NCBI RefSeq assembly: GCF_030160115.1
Contig: NZ_BSNS01000011.1
Span: 496,001 to 560,000 of the forward strand
Origin: Devosia nitrariae
GTDB taxonomy: Bacteria > Pseudomonadota > Alphaproteobacteria > Rhizobiales > Devosiaceae
DNA: 64,000 bases
Reading direction: 5' to 3'
Of the stretch, positions 49,440 to 58,295 are shown in pieces; within the stretch, counting starts at the first letter, position 1; each line of letters opens with the position of its first letter. A model generated the notes under the pieces. It searched no databases and had not been told where the DNA came from. It saw nothing but the letters and a program-made list of their open reading frames with translations. The translations under genes were made by a program, and so were the position numbers.

Positions 49440-50975
49440 CTATTGAGAAAGGGCCGACTCTTCGCATGTCAGCGTGCAGGAGAGGCCCGAAGGCAGATAC
49501 TCTATGGATGCATCTCCTCCCAGCGACTGAACGAGCGCGTCGATCAGCTTCGTGCCCGCGCCGGTCTGCGAGGGCGGGCCTGTCTCAGGCCCGCCGGTTT
49601 CCTGCCATGTGAGATAGAACGCCTGGTCGGGCGTATCGCGCACGCCCCAGGCGATGCTGACGGCGCCCTGTTCCGAGGAGAGCGAGCCATGCTTGACCGC
49701 GTTGGTCGCCAGTTCGTGCAGCAGGAGCGCGAGCGACAGGGCAGGCCGGGAGCCGATCTCGAGTTCTTCGCCGTGGATCTGGATGCGGCTTTTGCGGTCT
49801 TCGTCGAGGAAATCGAGCACGCCCGCCACCAGCTCCCTCATGGGGCCTTTGTCTTTGACGCCCTGGATGAGCAGGTCATGTGCGGTGGCGAGCGCCTGCA
49901 CGCGTCCTGCGATCACCTCGCGGGCGACAGAAAGGCTCGGTGCCGTACGCAAGGTCTGAGCGACGATCGCCTGCACCACGCTCAACTGGTTCTTGAGCCT
50001 GTGGCCGAGCTCGCGCTGCCGAAGGACGTGCAGGCGCTCGGCCTCGACCTTTGCCGTTACGTCATGGCCCTGGACGAAGATGCCGGTCACCGTCCCGTCA
50101 TCCGAGAAGATGGGCTGGTATATGAAATCGAGATAGTGCCGTTCGGGTTCTTGTCCGCCCGGCTGCGTCAGCAGCACGGCCTCGTCCGAACCCCTGTAAG
50201 GCTCGCCCGACCTGTAGACTTCGTCGAGCACTTCGACAAAGCCCTGTTGAACGACCTCGGGGAGGGCTTCGGCCACGGTCAGGCCAACGAGGTCTCGTCC
50301 ACCGGCCAGGCGCATATAGGCTTCGTTTGCGAGGATGAACCGATGCTCCGGCCCGGCAAGTACGCCGACGAACCCGGGCGCCTGCTGGAACATGTCGCGC
50401 AGGAGTTTCTTTTCGGAGAGCATGGCCAGGTTGCTCGCCTGAACCTCATGCGCCCTGTGCAGGACGCCCGCCACGTCGATATTCTCCTCGCCGCTTTGCT
50501 GCCTCAGCAGCTGGAGTTCCGTGATGTCGACGGTGTGCTGCAGCACATAGCGAAGAGCCCCCTGGCGATCGAAGACCGGTGTGTGCGTGGCGCTCCAATA
50601 GCGCAAAGCCGGTGGCTGACCGGGTTTGGAGGTGTCGTAGGGAATGACGGCAAGGTAGTCCGTCTGCCGCGTCTCCAGCACCTTGTCGAGCGAGAGCCGC
50701 AGCAATCTGTAACCGGTACCGTCGACCGGAGCTGGAAAGGCGTCGAAAATGTTTCTTCCCAGGATCTCCGCCAGGGTTCTTCCGACGGCGGTCAGGTAGG
50801 CAGGATTGCAGCCGACAATGTTCAACCCCGTGTCCAGAAGGACATAGGCGTTCGGCGAGGCGTTGAAGAGGTCCTCGAGCTCGAGCGAGCTGACGTCGAC
50901 GTTGCGAAACAGTTTAGTGGCCCCCGGATATGCGCGTGTTGCGAACACTATCACATGCCAGGGACGAACCTTCAA
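49440..50975 (-). CDS. PAS-domain HWE-family histidine kinase
   Basis: A 511-residue soluble kinase. Two PAS folds occupy about 35-160 (LFNASPNAYVLLDTGLNIVG) and 190-320 (MFQQAPGFVGVLAGPEHRFI). The HWE phosphoacceptor is in ELGHRLKNQLSVVQAIVAQ near 335, followed by ATPase motifs LLHELATNAVKHGSL near 425 and the WQETGGPETGPP block with GAGTKLIDALVQ near 480. There is no transmembrane segment. The kinase senses an unknown cytoplasmic cue and has no response regulator next to it. The start is the first in-frame ATG; MFRNVD-like internal starts are possible. Confidence 0.85.
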   Translation of the reverse strand: MKVRPWHVIVFATRAYPGATKLFRNVDVSSLELEDLFNASPNAYVLLDTGLNIVGCNPAYLTAVGRTLAEILGRNIFDAFPAPVDGTGYRLLRLSLDKVLETRQTDYLAVIPYDTSKPGQPPALRYWSATHTPVFDRQGALRYVLQHTVDITELQLLRQQSGEENIDVAGVLHRAHEVQASNLAMLSEKKLLRDMFQQAPGFVGVLAGPEHRFILANEAYMRLAGGRDLVGLTVAEALPEVVQQGFVEVLDEVYRSGEPYRGSDEAVLLTQPGGQEPERHYLDFIYQPIFSDDGTVTGIFVQGHDVTAKVEAERLHVLRQRELGHRLKNQLSVVQAIVAQTLRTAPSLSVAREVIAGRVQALATAHDLLIQGVKDKGPMRELVAGVLDFLDEDRKSRIQIHGEELEIGSRPALSLALLLHELATNAVKHGSLSSEQGAVSIAWGVRDTPDQAFYLTWQETGGPETGPPSQTGAGTKLIDALVQSLGGDASIEYLPSGLSCTLTCEESALSQ

Positions 50976-51027
50976 AGCCCCTGCCTGTTCAGGGCGCTTT
51001 TTGCCGCCGGGAGAGCAGCACGTCGGC

Positions 51028-51175
51028 CTAAACCGCTTCCCAATCGCGCCACCGCTCGATCAGCGCCGCAACGATGTCGAAGATCGTGACGAGCCGCAGG
51101 GATCGGCGATCTTTCCGATCCGGCGATCCGGGGCGGACATCCCGTCGCATCGAGCAGCTCGTATTGCGGGATCAC
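51028..51175 (-). pseudogene. decayed HD-GYP domain fragment
   Basis: Minus-strand codons from 51175 read VIPQYELLDATGCP, which lines up with HHHELPDATGYP of the intact HD-GYP gene at 47322. After frame changes the fragment continues RIGKIADP and then RLVTIFDIVAALIERW, matching DPVRLMTIFDIFSALVERR of that gene, and stops at 51028-51030. At least two frameshifts are needed. It is a relic of a second HD-GYP gene abutting the M23 peptidase gene. Confidence 0.7.
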
Positions 51176-52152
51176 TGTGGCCGGATGTACTGGCCGGCAA
51201 GCGGTTCGCCGCGATCGACGGGTTCGTCGTTTGCAACATAGTCCTCGAAATAGGCCGGCAGGCCTTCTCCGTCCGAGAGATTGGGCGTGGTCTGCAGGTG
51301 AAAATGCAGGTGCGGCTCGGAGGTGTTGCCGCTGTTGCCGCAGCGGCCCACCTCTTGGCCGGCGCTCACCCTGTCTCCGGCAGCCACGTCAATGCTGCCC
51401 TGGCGCATGTGCCCGAGAAAGCCGAACTCGCCGTTGCCGAAATCGAGCACCACGTGGTTGCCGGCCGGTTTCTGGGCATCGGTGGCACCGATGGCATTGT
51501 CGGGAAGGTCCTTGATCGCGGCGACCACCTCCCCGTCTGCCGGAGCCAGGATCGGTTCATCCCAGCAGTAGTAGTTCTCCAGCACCTGGGCGTCGCCGTC
51601 GTGGGTGATGCCATCCTTGTAGATGAGAACATCCAGGGCGAAGCGCTGCGCCCGGTCCGCCGCGTGATAGTTCTGCTCGAGAGTCCTTCCGCCCCAAACG
51701 ACGAACCATTCGCCTTCGAACGGCAGGCGCAAGGACGTCTTCGTCTGATAGTCGAGGAATCGACTTTCCGCCAGGACCGGGACGGGCTTTACCAGAAGGC
51801 CGGCGATCTGCTCATCGTCCGTGATCGCCCACTGCATGAGGATTGGTGCCTCGACAAGGCTCCACCGCGCGGTGCGAACGTAGGTCTGGGCGCCGTCGCC
51901 TGGCTGAACCTCTTCGGAGAGGATTTCGATTTCCGTGCCGAAGTCGCTCGCCAGACTCTCCCGGAAGGTCTCGAGGCCCGTCGGCGTACCAAAGAGCTGC
52001 TGCACCTGCGGCGTCATATCGCCCCAAATCTCATCCAGCTGGCCGGCGAGGAAGGCCTCTGACTTGGCACGACCGATGTCGAGCATTGCGTCGTCGGCGA
52101 CGGCCGTCGTCACGGTGATCGACAGGGCCGCAGCCACAAACAGCCAGCGCAT
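51172..52152 (-). CDS. periplasmic M23 family metallopeptidase
   Basis: A 326-residue secreted protein with a signal peptide ending near TAVADD. Residues 25-130 form an N-terminal domain of DUF3887-like type (SEAFLAGQLDEIWGDMTP). The peptidase domain has a first His in HAADRAQRFALDV, APADGEVVA near 210, GNHVVLDFGNGEFGFLGHMR near 240-260, and the second His pair in EPHLHFHLQ near 290. It probably cleaves peptidoglycan cross-links, although LytM-type proteins of this group can be non-catalytic. Its stop overlaps the relic at 51175. Confidence 0.85.
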   Translation of the reverse strand: MRWLFVAAALSITVTTAVADDAMLDIGRAKSEAFLAGQLDEIWGDMTPQVQQLFGTPTGLETFRESLASDFGTEIEILSEEVQPGDGAQTYVRTARWSLVEAPILMQWAITDDEQIAGLLVKPVPVLAESRFLDYQTKTSLRLPFEGEWFVVWGGRTLEQNYHAADRAQRFALDVLIYKDGITHDGDAQVLENYYCWDEPILAPADGEVVAAIKDLPDNAIGATDAQKPAGNHVVLDFGNGEFGFLGHMRQGSIDVAAGDRVSAGQEVGRCGNSGNTSEPHLHFHLQTTPNLSDGEGLPAYFEDYVANDEPVDRGEPLAGQYIRPQ

Positions 52153-52226
52153 GGCGCTGCTCCTCGGGTCATTGAAGGCGCTGTACTACACCCTGCAAGT
52201 GACCATCACGTGGCAATCGCCGGGCG

Positions 52227-53429
52227 CTAACACCCCTCCAGCGCAATGGCGATGCCCTGGCCGACGCCGATGCACATGGTGGCGAGCGCCCGGCGCTTGC
52301 CGGTTAATGCCAGCTCCAGCGCCGCCGTACCGGTGATGCGGGCACCACTCATGCCGAGCGGATGGCCGAGCGCGATGGCCCCGCCATTCGGGTTCACCTG
52401 TTCCGCATCCTCGGCAATACCGAGTTCGCGCAGCACAGCGACGCCCTGGCTGGCGAACGCCTCGTTGAGCTCGATCACGTCGAAGTCGGCAGGCGACAGC
52501 CCCAGCCGGGCGCAGAGCTTTCTCGTCGCCGGGGCTGGCCCCATGCCCATGATCCTGGGCGGAACGCCCGCGGCAGCCCCGCCGAGGATGCGCGCGATGG
52601 GGGTGAGACCGTGCCGGGCAGCAGCCTCCTCCGAAGCGACTATCAGCGCGGCCGCGCCGTCGTTGACACCCGAGGAGTTGCCGGCGGTGACGCTCCCTTC
52701 GGCAAAGAGGGGCTTGAGCCGGCCGAGCACCTCCATGGTGGTGCCCGCACGCGGATGCTCGTCGGTGTCGACCGTGATGGGTTCGCCTTTGCGCTGCGGG
52801 ATCGTCACCGGCACGATTTCCCTCGCCAGCCGTCCGCTCTGTTGCGCGGCGACCGCCTTTTCCTGGCTGCACACGGCGAAAGCGTCCTGCGCCTGCCGGC
52901 TGACACCGAACTCGCGGGCGACGTTCTCGCCGGTCTCGGGCATGGAGTCGACGCCATGCTGCGCCTTCATCTTCGGGTTGACGAAGCGCCAGCCGATGGT
53001 GGTGTCGTAGATCTCGGCATTGCGCGAGAAGGCGGTTTCGGCCTTGGGCATGACGAAGGGCGCGCGGCTCATCGATTCCGTCCCGCCGGCGATGATCAAT
53101 TCGGCTTCGCCCGCCTTGATCGCCCGCGCGGCGGCGATCACCGCGTCCATGCCCGAGCCGCAGAGCCGGTTGATGGTGGTGCCGGTGATCGTTGCCGGCA
53201 ATTCCGCCAGCAACAGGCTCATGCGCGCAACGTTGCGATTGTCCTCGCCGGCCTGATTGGCGTTGCCGAAGATCACATCGTCGACCGCCTCCCAGTCGAG
53301 GCCGGCATGCTCGGCCATCAGGGCCTTGAGCGGAATGGCGCCGAGGTCGTCGGGCCGCACGCTCGACAGCGCGCCGCCGAAGCGGCCGATGGGGGTGCGC
53401 TTATAGGCGCAGATGAAGGCGTCAGCCAT
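52227..53429 (-). CDS. pcaF: 3-oxoadipyl-CoA thiolase
   Basis: A 400-residue thiolase. The nucleophile Cys is in INRLCGSGMDAV near 88-95, the GGTESMSRAPFV block near 125, and the C-terminal catalytic His in NPNGGAIALGHPLG and Cys in MCIGVGQG near 387. In the beta-ketoadipate pathway it splits 3-oxoadipyl-CoA to succinyl-CoA and acetyl-CoA. Its place two bases downstream of pcaJ, in the order pcaI-pcaJ-pcaF, makes PcaF the best assignment over other acyl-CoA thiolases. Confidence 0.92.
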   Translation of the reverse strand: MADAFICAYKRTPIGRFGGALSSVRPDDLGAIPLKALMAEHAGLDWEAVDDVIFGNANQAGEDNRNVARMSLLLAELPATITGTTINRLCGSGMDAVIAAARAIKAGEAELIIAGGTESMSRAPFVMPKAETAFSRNAEIYDTTIGWRFVNPKMKAQHGVDSMPETGENVAREFGVSRQAQDAFAVCSQEKAVAAQQSGRLAREIVPVTIPQRKGEPITVDTDEHPRAGTTMEVLGRLKPLFAEGSVTAGNSSGVNDGAAALIVASEEAAARHGLTPIARILGGAAAGVPPRIMGMGPAPATRKLCARLGLSPADFDVIELNEAFASQGVAVLRELGIAEDAEQVNPNGGAIALGHPLGMSGARITGTAALELALTGKRRALATMCIGVGQGIAIALEGC

Positions 53430-53430
53430 C

Positions 53431-54102
53431 TCAGATCTCCGGGCAGTTGAGATCGGCGATATCGCCGGTAACGACGAGCTCGGCGCCGGTCACCGCCTGC
53501 AGGTCAGTCAGGCTGAGGCCGGGCAGCTTTTCGCGCAGGACAAAGCGCGCATCCTCGATGTCGATCACCGCCAGGCTCGTATAGACGCGGGTGACGCACC
53601 CGACCCCGGTCAGCGGCAGGGTGCAGTGCTTGACCAGCTTGGGCCGCCCGTCCTTCGTCATATGGTCGGTGATCACCGCAACGCGCTTGGCCCCGTGCAC
53701 TAGGTCCATGGCCCCGCCGACGGCCGGCACGCCCTTGGGTCCGGTGCTCCAGTTGGCGAGGTCCCCGTTCTCGGCCACCTCGTAGGCACCGAGGATGGCG
53801 ACGTCCAGATGCCCGCCGCGCACCATGGCGAAGCTGTCGGCATGGTGGAAGAAGGCGGCGCCGGGCTTGAGGGTGATGGCCTTCTTGCCGGCGTTGATCA
53901 GGTCCCAGTCCTCCTCGCCGTCCGCCGGAGCCTCGCCGAAATTGAGGACGCCGTTCTCGGTGTGGAAGATAGCCTGCCGGCCCGGCGGCTGGAACTTGGC
54001 CACCATCTCGGGAAAGCCGATGCCGAGATTGACATAGGCGCCGTCGGTGATGTCCTGGGCTGCGCGCCAGGCGATCTGGGCGTTGGAAAGTTTCTGGCTC
54101 AT
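53431..54102 (-). CDS. pcaJ: 3-oxoadipate CoA-transferase subunit B
   Basis: A 223-residue subunit of the family I CoA-transferases. The catalytic Glu is in HTENGVLNFG near 48, and GHLDVAILGAYEVAENGDLA near 108-128 is standard. It works with subunit A to move CoA from succinyl-CoA to 3-oxoadipate. The ATG overlaps the subunit A stop by four bases and pcaF follows after two bases. The pair could in principle use acetoacetate, but context favours 3-oxoadipate. Confidence 0.9.
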   Translation of the reverse strand: MSQKLSNAQIAWRAAQDITDGAYVNLGIGFPEMVAKFQPPGRQAIFHTENGVLNFGEAPADGEEDWDLINAGKKAITLKPGAAFFHHADSFAMVRGGHLDVAILGAYEVAENGDLANWSTGPKGVPAVGGAMDLVHGAKRVAVITDHMTKDGRPKLVKHCTLPLTGVGCVTRVYTSLAVIDIEDARFVLREKLPGLSLTDLQAVTGAELVVTGDIADLNCPEI

Positions 54103-54821
54103 GCGTAGGCCACTCCCTCGCGCATCAGCGCCTCTTCCTGCCGGGCATCGGCCACCTCGACGATGCGATCAACGAAAATGCCGGGCGTGACCACGTGCTC
54201 GGGATCGATGCCTCCGAGTTCAACGATGCGGCTCGCCTGGACAATGGTGGTCGTCGCCGCCGCTGCCATCAGCGGCGAGAAATTGCGCGCCGCCTTGCGG
54301 TAAGTGAGGTTCCCCAGCGGATCGGCGAGCTCTGCCTTGATCAGGGCGACGTCTGCCTTCAGCCACCGCTCCTGCACGTACACATGCCCGTCGAACTCGG
54401 CGGTGGGCTTGCCGTCGGCAAGGTTCGTGCCGTAGCTCGTCGGGGTGTAGAAGGCGGGAATGCCGGCCCCGCCGGCGCGGATGCGTTCGGCGAGCGTGCC
54501 CTGCGGCACCAGCTCCAGCTCGATCTCGCCGGCGAGGTACTTTTCGGTGAAGGCGCGCGGGTCTGCCGAGCGCGGGAACGAGCAGATCATCCTGGCCACC
54601 ATGCCGGCATCGATCATGGCGGCGATGCCGACGCGGCCATTGCCCGCATTGTTGTTGATCACGGTGAGATTGCCGGGCGTGCCCGTCGCCTTGAAGCGAT
54701 CGATAAGGGCGTGGATCAGCTCGATGGGCGCACCCGAGCCGCCGAAGCCGCCGACCATCAACGCGATCCCGCTCTCGATATCCGCCACCGCCGTCGCCAG
54801 GTCCGCGACTGTCTTGTCCAT
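54099..54821 (-). CDS. pcaI: 3-oxoadipate CoA-transferase subunit A
   Basis: A 240-residue subunit, start MDKTVADLATAV with AGGA upstream; the longer frame to 54851 is not needed. The glycine-rich MVGGFGGSGAPIELI block near 21-37 and the GIPAFYTPTSYGTNLADGK block near 118-136 are the family marks of coenzyme A transferase alpha subunits. First gene of the pca operon, transcribed divergently from the IclR regulator, with the palindromic operator between them. Confidence 0.9.
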   Translation of the reverse strand: MDKTVADLATAVADIESGIALMVGGFGGSGAPIELIHALIDRFKATGTPGNLTVINNNAGNGRVGIAAMIDAGMVARMICSFPRSADPRAFTEKYLAGEIELELVPQGTLAERIRAGGAGIPAFYTPTSYGTNLADGKPTAEFDGHVYVQERWLKADVALIKAELADPLGNLTYRKAARNFSPLMAAAATTTIVQASRIVELGGIDPEHVVTPGIFVDRIVEVADARQEEALMREGVAYA

Positions 54822-54904
54822 GGCTGTGTCCTTTCCGGCCGGGCATCGCATGTTGCCGCCGCCTTTCGCCCACTATGCGAACGACGCGTTTGCCCGCAAC
54901 AGGA

Positions 54905-54943
54905 TTTGTGCGATATAGTGCATTTGTTGAGATATCGCACAAA
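54905..54943. promoter_or_regulatory. palindromic operator between pcaI and the IclR regulator
   Basis: TTTGTGCGATAT (54905-54916) and ATATCGCACAAA (54932-54943) are perfect 12-base arms with a 15-base spacer. It sits between the divergent regulator and pca operon starts, 84 bases from pcaI, and is the obvious IclR binding site. Confidence 0.75.
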
Positions 54944-54959
54944 GCTGCAGGAGAGGGCC

Positions 54960-55715
54960 GTGCTCGAACGCGACATCATGGGTGGTCTCGCCAAGGGTCT
55001 GATGGCCATCGAGACCTTCACCGCCGAGCGGCCGCGCCAGTCGATCGCCGAGGTTTCGGCGGCCTCCGGTCTCGACCGGGCAACGGCCCGCCGGTGCCTG
55101 CTGACGCTCGCGCATCTGGGCTATGCCGACTATGACGGAAAGTATTTCACCCTGACCCCGCGTATCCTGCGGCTGGGCACGGCCTGCCTTGCCACCATGC
55201 CGCTGCCGCAAGTGGTCCAGCCGCTGCTCGACCAGCTTTCGGACGAACTGGGGGAGAGCTCGTCGGTCTCCATCCTCGACGGTGCCGACATCGTCTATGT
55301 CGCCCGTGCCGCGCAGCGCAAGGTCATGTCCATCGCCCTCATGCCCGGCTCGCGCCTGCCGGCCTTCTGCACCTCCATGGGCCGGGTCATGCTGGCTGCG
55401 TTGCCAGAGGAGCGGGCCCGCGACGTGCTGGCCGCGGCACCGCTCGCACCGCGCACCAGTTTCACGCGCACCGATCCGGAAGCCGTGCTCGCCGAGCTCT
55501 CACGGATCAGAGCCGACGGCTACGCGCTGATCGACCAGGAGGTGGAGTTGGGCCTGCGCTCCATCGCCGTCCCGGTGCTCAACGCCCGCGGGGCCACGGT
55601 CGCGGCCATGAACATCGGGGTATCGGCCACGCAGCAGAGTGTTGCCGATCTCGTCGACTTGTACCTGCCGGCTCTGCGGCGGGTCCAGGGCGAACTCCGC
55701 GCCGTGTTGCGCTGA
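54960..55715 (+). CDS. IclR-family transcriptional regulator (PcaR-like)
   Basis: A 251-residue regulator from a GTG at 54960 with AGGAGAG upstream. A winged helix-turn-helix occupies about 5-65 (SIAEVSAASGLDRATARRCL as the recognition part) and an effector-binding IclR domain about 80-250 (YVARAAQRKVMSIALMPGSR, LPAFCTSMGRVMLAALPE). PcaR and PcaU-type IclR proteins bind 3-oxoadipate or protocatechuate and control pca genes. The palindrome just upstream and the divergent pcaIJF operon support this role. Confidence 0.88.
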   Translation: MLERDIMGGLAKGLMAIETFTAERPRQSIAEVSAASGLDRATARRCLLTLAHLGYADYDGKYFTLTPRILRLGTACLATMPLPQVVQPLLDQLSDELGESSSVSILDGADIVYVARAAQRKVMSIALMPGSRLPAFCTSMGRVMLAALPEERARDVLAAAPLAPRTSFTRTDPEAVLAELSRIRADGYALIDQEVELGLRSIAVPVLNARGATVAAMNIGVSATQQSVADLVDLYLPALRRVQGELRAVLR

Positions 55716-55773
55716 CCACTCCTTGCGTTGTGGTAGTGTCGACGCGAACGCACACAGCGGCCGAGGACAACGC

Positions 55774-56826
55774 ATGGAATTCGTCTACAACGCCAACCCG
55801 TCCCGCGTGATCTTTGGCGTCGGGGCGCGCAGCAAGGTGGCCGAGGAGCTCGATCGTCTCGGGATCAAGCGAGCGATCGTGCTCTCCACACCGGGCCACG
55901 CGCTGATTGCGGGCGAGTTCGCCGAGGCTATCGGCGAGCGCGCCGCCATCGTTTATCCGGGTGCCGCTCAGCACGCGCCCGTCGAAGTCACCGAGGCCGC
56001 AGTGCAAGCGGCTGCGTCCGTGGAGGCCGACGGCTGTCTTGCGATCGGCGGCGGCTCGACGACCGGGCTGTCCAAGGCCATCGCGTTGCGCACCGACCTG
56101 CCGCAGCTCATCGTACCGACGACTTTTGCCGGTTCCGAGATGACGCCGATCATCGGCGAGACGCAAGGCGGCCGCAAGATGACCCGGACGACGTCCAGAG
56201 TGCTGCCGGAAACGGTGATCTACGATCCCGAACTCACGCGCACGATGCCGCGTTTCATCTCGGGTCCATCGGGCATGAACGCCATCGCCCACTCGGTCGA
56301 GGCGCTCTATGCCAAGGACCGCAACCCGATCATCTCCATGATGGCGCAGGAGTCGATCGCGGCCCTAGGGCGCGCTTTGCCGGTGCTCATGGACGATCCA
56401 CGGAACCTGGGCGCCCATACTGATGCGCTTTACGGGGCCTGGCTTGCCGGCTGCTGCCTCGGAGCGGTCGGCATGGCCATTCATCACAAGCTCTGCCACA
56501 CGCTTGGTGGCACCTTCAACTTGCCGCATGCCGACCTGCACGCACTGATGCTTCCCTATTCGGCAGCTTACAACCGTCAAGCGGCGCCGGAGGCGATGGC
56601 ACGCGTAGCCGCCGCTCTCGGCGCGCAGGATGGTCCTTCGGCCCTGTTCGATCTCATGCACAAGACCGCGCGTTACAAGAGCTTCGCGCAACTGGGGCTC
56701 ACCGAGGAAGACCTCGACAAGGCTGCCGAGTTGGCGGTGCGCAATCCCTATTACAACCCCCGCCCGGTGACCATCGACAGCGTGCGCGAGCTGCTGCAGG
56801 CCGCATATGACGGAGCGAGGCCCTAG
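55774..56826 (+). CDS. maleylacetate reductase
   Basis: A 350-residue iron-containing alcohol dehydrogenase family enzyme, starting MEFVYNANPSRVIFGVGARS, the family opening of maleylacetate reductases. The cofactor block GGGSTTGLSKAIALR and the AGSEMTPIIG block near 110-125 are typical, as is HHKLCHTLGGTFNLPHAD near 240-257 with the metal-binding His pair. It reduces maleylacetate to 3-oxoadipate with NAD(P)H, feeding the PcaIJ/PcaF steps next door. It lies downstream of the IclR gene by 58 bases and may be cotranscribed. No upstream hydroxyquinol dioxygenase is in the window. Confidence 0.88.
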   Translation: MEFVYNANPSRVIFGVGARSKVAEELDRLGIKRAIVLSTPGHALIAGEFAEAIGERAAIVYPGAAQHAPVEVTEAAVQAAASVEADGCLAIGGGSTTGLSKAIALRTDLPQLIVPTTFAGSEMTPIIGETQGGRKMTRTTSRVLPETVIYDPELTRTMPRFISGPSGMNAIAHSVEALYAKDRNPIISMMAQESIAALGRALPVLMDDPRNLGAHTDALYGAWLAGCCLGAVGMAIHHKLCHTLGGTFNLPHADLHALMLPYSAAYNRQAAPEAMARVAAALGAQDGPSALFDLMHKTARYKSFAQLGLTEEDLDKAAELAVRNPYYNPRPVTIDSVRELLQAAYDGARP

Positions 56827-57026
56827 TCCTGGGCTGTTTCGCTGCCTGGATCGTTTCACGAGTTGGAGGTCGGGCCACATGCGACCCGATGCACACGCTG
56901 CGAAAAGGCAGGACTGGAGGCGCCGAGCATCGCCGTCGCCGCGCTCAATCCCACGCGGCGACGCGCAACGCCTGATCAGCGGGCGAGTCGACCAGCGTTC
57001 ATGCCTGACAGCGGCAAGTCCTCAAC

Positions 57027-58160
57027 TCACACGCCGCCCCAGATCGCCTCGGCGGTCTTGACCACCAGCTCCAGCTTGCGCTTCTGGTCGTCTTCGGTGA
57101 TGGCATTGCCTTCCTCGGTGGAGGCGAAGCCGCATTGCGGGGCGATGCCGAGTTGATCGATGTCGGCGTATTTGCTGGCTGCATCGAACTTGCGCTTGAG
57201 GTCATCGAGGTCCTCGAGCTCTGCAGTCTTGGTGGTGATGAAGCCCGGCAGCACGCGCTTGCTACCCTTGGGCAGCAGGCGCAGCGGCTCGAGGCCGCCG
57301 GCCCGTTCGCTGTCGTACTCCATGAAATAGATGTCGACGCCCGTCTGGTTGAACACGGCGTCGGCGGCCGGATCATAGGCGCCCTCGGCGACCCACGTGG
57401 ACTTGAAGTTGCCGCGGCACATATGCATGCCGATGAGCATGTCGGCCGGCCGGTCGGCGATCGCATCGTGCATCATCTTGGCGTATCGGCCGATCAGCCA
57501 GTCCGGGTCCTCGCCGCGCGCCCTGCGCTCCTCGCGGATCTTGGGGTCGCAGAGATAGGCAAAGAAGATGTCGTCCATCTGCAGATACCTGCAGCCGGCG
57601 GCATAGAAGGCGGCAACCGCCTTGCGGTAGGTCGCGGTGATCGCCTCGAAATAGGCCTCGGCGTCGTGCTTGTATTCGGGGACGTGGATATCGTCCTCGG
57701 CGATGCGGAAATGGATGGCGCTCGGGCCGGGAATCGAGATCTTCGGGGTGACGCTGGTATGGGCCTTGACGAACTTGAAGTGTTCCAGCATCGGGTGATC
57801 GTCAGGGAAGTCGAGCGGCCCGTTGATCACCGGCACGTCGGCTTTGGTGGCCGTGCCGTGGAACTGGATGCCGCCGCCTTCGCGCTGGATGATGTCGAGA
57901 CCGTCCAGCATTCCCATGAAATCGAAATGCCACCAGGCGCGGCGGAACTCGCCATCGGTCACGGCCTTGAGCCCGGCCGCCTCCTGCATGCGGATGACGT
58001 CGATGATCGCCGCATCCTCGACAGCCTTCAGCTCCTCGGCCGAAATGCGCCTTTCCTCGAGATGCGCCTTGCGCGCGGCCTTGACGGAGGCGGGCCGGAG
58101 GAAGCTGCCGACGACGTCGGCGCGGAACGGTGGGGTAGGTGCTGCTGCAATGGCGGCCAT
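57027..58160 (-). CDS. MetE-like cobalamin-independent methyltransferase (YxjG/YxjH type)
   Basis: A 377-residue protein corresponding to the C-terminal half of methionine synthase MetE. The start MAAIAAAPTPPFRADVVGSFLRP has AGGAGG upstream; the DVVGSFLRP motif, VTDGEFRR near 68, YLQMDDIFFAY near 205 and HMCRGN near 265 (zinc His and Cys) are visible, with a second Cys in APQCGFAS near 345. These proteins transfer methyl groups to thiols, from folate or other donors. It is transcribed divergently from vanA with a shared 135-base control region, so it may deal with the methyl group released from vanillate-type substrates; that link is an inference. Confidence 0.82.
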   Translation of the reverse strand: MAAIAAAPTPPFRADVVGSFLRPASVKAARKAHLEERRISAEELKAVEDAAIIDVIRMQEAAGLKAVTDGEFRRAWWHFDFMGMLDGLDIIQREGGGIQFHGTATKADVPVINGPLDFPDDHPMLEHFKFVKAHTSVTPKISIPGPSAIHFRIAEDDIHVPEYKHDAEAYFEAITATYRKAVAAFYAAGCRYLQMDDIFFAYLCDPKIREERRARGEDPDWLIGRYAKMMHDAIADRPADMLIGMHMCRGNFKSTWVAEGAYDPAADAVFNQTGVDIYFMEYDSERAGGLEPLRLLPKGSKRVLPGFITTKTAELEDLDDLKRKFDAASKYADIDQLGIAPQCGFASTEEGNAITEDDQKRKLELVVKTAEAIWGGV

Positions 58161-58236
58161 GACAGGACGTCCTCCTTGTTGTCGTTGATCGCGATGTGAA
58201 CCCGGTCCGTAGCGTGACGCAAGCGTCGACTTGCAA

Positions 58237-58258
58237 ATTGTATACAGGTGGTATCTAC
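58237..58258. promoter_or_regulatory. possible GntR operator between vanA and the MetE-like gene
   Basis: ATTGTATACA with the GTATAC core at 58240-58245 and a similar GGTATCTAC half shortly after. GntR-type VanR proteins bind AT-rich palindromes of this type. It sits in the divergent promoter region. Confidence 0.45.
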
Positions 58259-58295
58259 TTGCCGACAACGATCGACCTTTGGGAGGAGCACGATC

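Noticed and set aside
49380..51089. A plus-strand 569-codon frame opposite the PAS-HWE kinase
   Set aside because: Antisense to a gene with clear PAS and HWE motifs; no domain of its own.
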